Shown: positions 50,278 to 50,338 of the stretch, in pieces | Numbering within the stretch: the stretch's first letter is position 1 | How the letters are laid out: every line of letters begins with the position of its first letter | DNA from: Candidatus Neomarinimicrobiota bacterium | GTDB lineage: Bacteria > Fidelibacterota > JAANXI01 | Assembly: GCA_021734025.1 (NCBI GenBank) | Contig: JAIPJS010000025.1 | Span: 1 to 50,338 of the forward strand | Length of the DNA: 50,338 bases | Direction: 5' to 3' | Notes under the pieces: generated by a model | Databases searched by the model: none | The model's input: the letters and a program-made list of their open reading frames with translations, nothing else | Told to the model about the DNA's origin: nothing | Translations under genes and position numbers: made by a program

Positions 50278-50338
50278 ATGGACATTCATAAAAACACGAA
50301 ATTAACTCCGAAACAGCGGAAAGAGATTTATCGCGCTT
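50278..50338 (+). CDS. Partial transposase, IS481 family-like (N-terminus only)
   Basis: The first 20 codons read MDIHKNTKLTPKQRKEIYRA, then the window ends. From memory the M-x-(I/T)HKN-x-(K/R)LTP opening is the hallmark of IS481-family transposases with an integrase core. CGGAGG lies a few nt before the ATG. Only the start is seen, so intactness is unknown. Confidence 0.7.
   Translation, partial: MDIHKNTKLTPKQRKEIYRA

Overview
The window is a chromosomal piece of a Gram-negative (diderm) bacterium. The sequence shows KDO transferase and heptosyltransferase genes for LPS, prolipoprotein diacylglyceryl transferase, an outer-membrane secretin and a multihaem c-type cytochrome. Gene order and protein style (PilM-PilN fusion, three PilT paralogues, FecR-type outer-membrane protein with calcium loops) suggest a member of the FCB superphylum, such as Marinimicrobia, Calditrichota or KSB1. 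That placement is inference only. TGA, TAA and TAG all end genes here, so the standard code applies.

Layout. (1) 0.26-6.55 kb, minus strand: a tight six-gene housekeeping operon, polyprenyl synthase - heptosyltransferase - waaA - double ABC ATPase - pgsA - ftsY, with several 4-8 nt overlaps. (2) 6.6-8 kb: repeat-rich spacer carrying tRNA-Ser(CGA). (3) 8-14.7 kb, minus: a second operon, PilU-like ATPase - two-TM microprotein - GspG-like pseudopilin - 817-aa and 522-aa giant pseudopilins - second two-TM microprotein - tadA. (4) 15.2-33.4 kb, minus: a nearly complete type IV pilus locus. From a strong promoter near 33.56 kb it runs MerR - ExeA-like ATPase - PilM/N - PilO - PilP-like - PilQ - PilT - LysM lipoprotein - response regulator - PilD - PilB - NtrC-type activator. 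Repeat-filled gaps then separate PilC, three pilins and another PilT. (5) 33.6-37.3 kb: a receiver-GAF-PAS-histidine kinase and a divergent seven-haem NapC/NirT-type cytochrome. (6) 37.7-38.0 kb: tRNA-Gln, tRNA-Glu and tRNA-Arg with promoter and terminator. (7) 38-45 kb: an accessory region that is visibly A+T-rich at 38.5-40.7 kb. It has a small hypothetical gene, a tRNA 3'-end remnant, a three-gene cluster (proteasome-like Ntn hydrolase, 68-aa acidic protein, PIN nuclease) and a type IIG restriction-modification enzyme. (8) 45-50 kb: PAP2 phosphatase, DoxX, FecR/outer-membrane protein, lgt, and the first codons of an IS481-like transposase cut by the window edge.

How it works together. Regions 3 and 4 form one envelope machine. 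PilB, three retraction-type ATPases, PilC, PilMNOP, PilQ and PilD assemble pili from at least six class III signal-peptide proteins. Two of these carry very large beta-rich extensions that look like tip or adhesin modules. Control probably comes from the sigma54-type activator and the nearby kinase. A modular hairpin-rich repeat family (here called D-B-A-C-E) fills most gaps and usually starts at the stop codon of the preceding gene.

Points of most interest: the giant pseudopilins with a shared repeated beta domain; the in-frame TGA inside the PilM-PilN fusion; the Ntn hydrolase/acidic protein/PIN cluster; and the modular repeat family.
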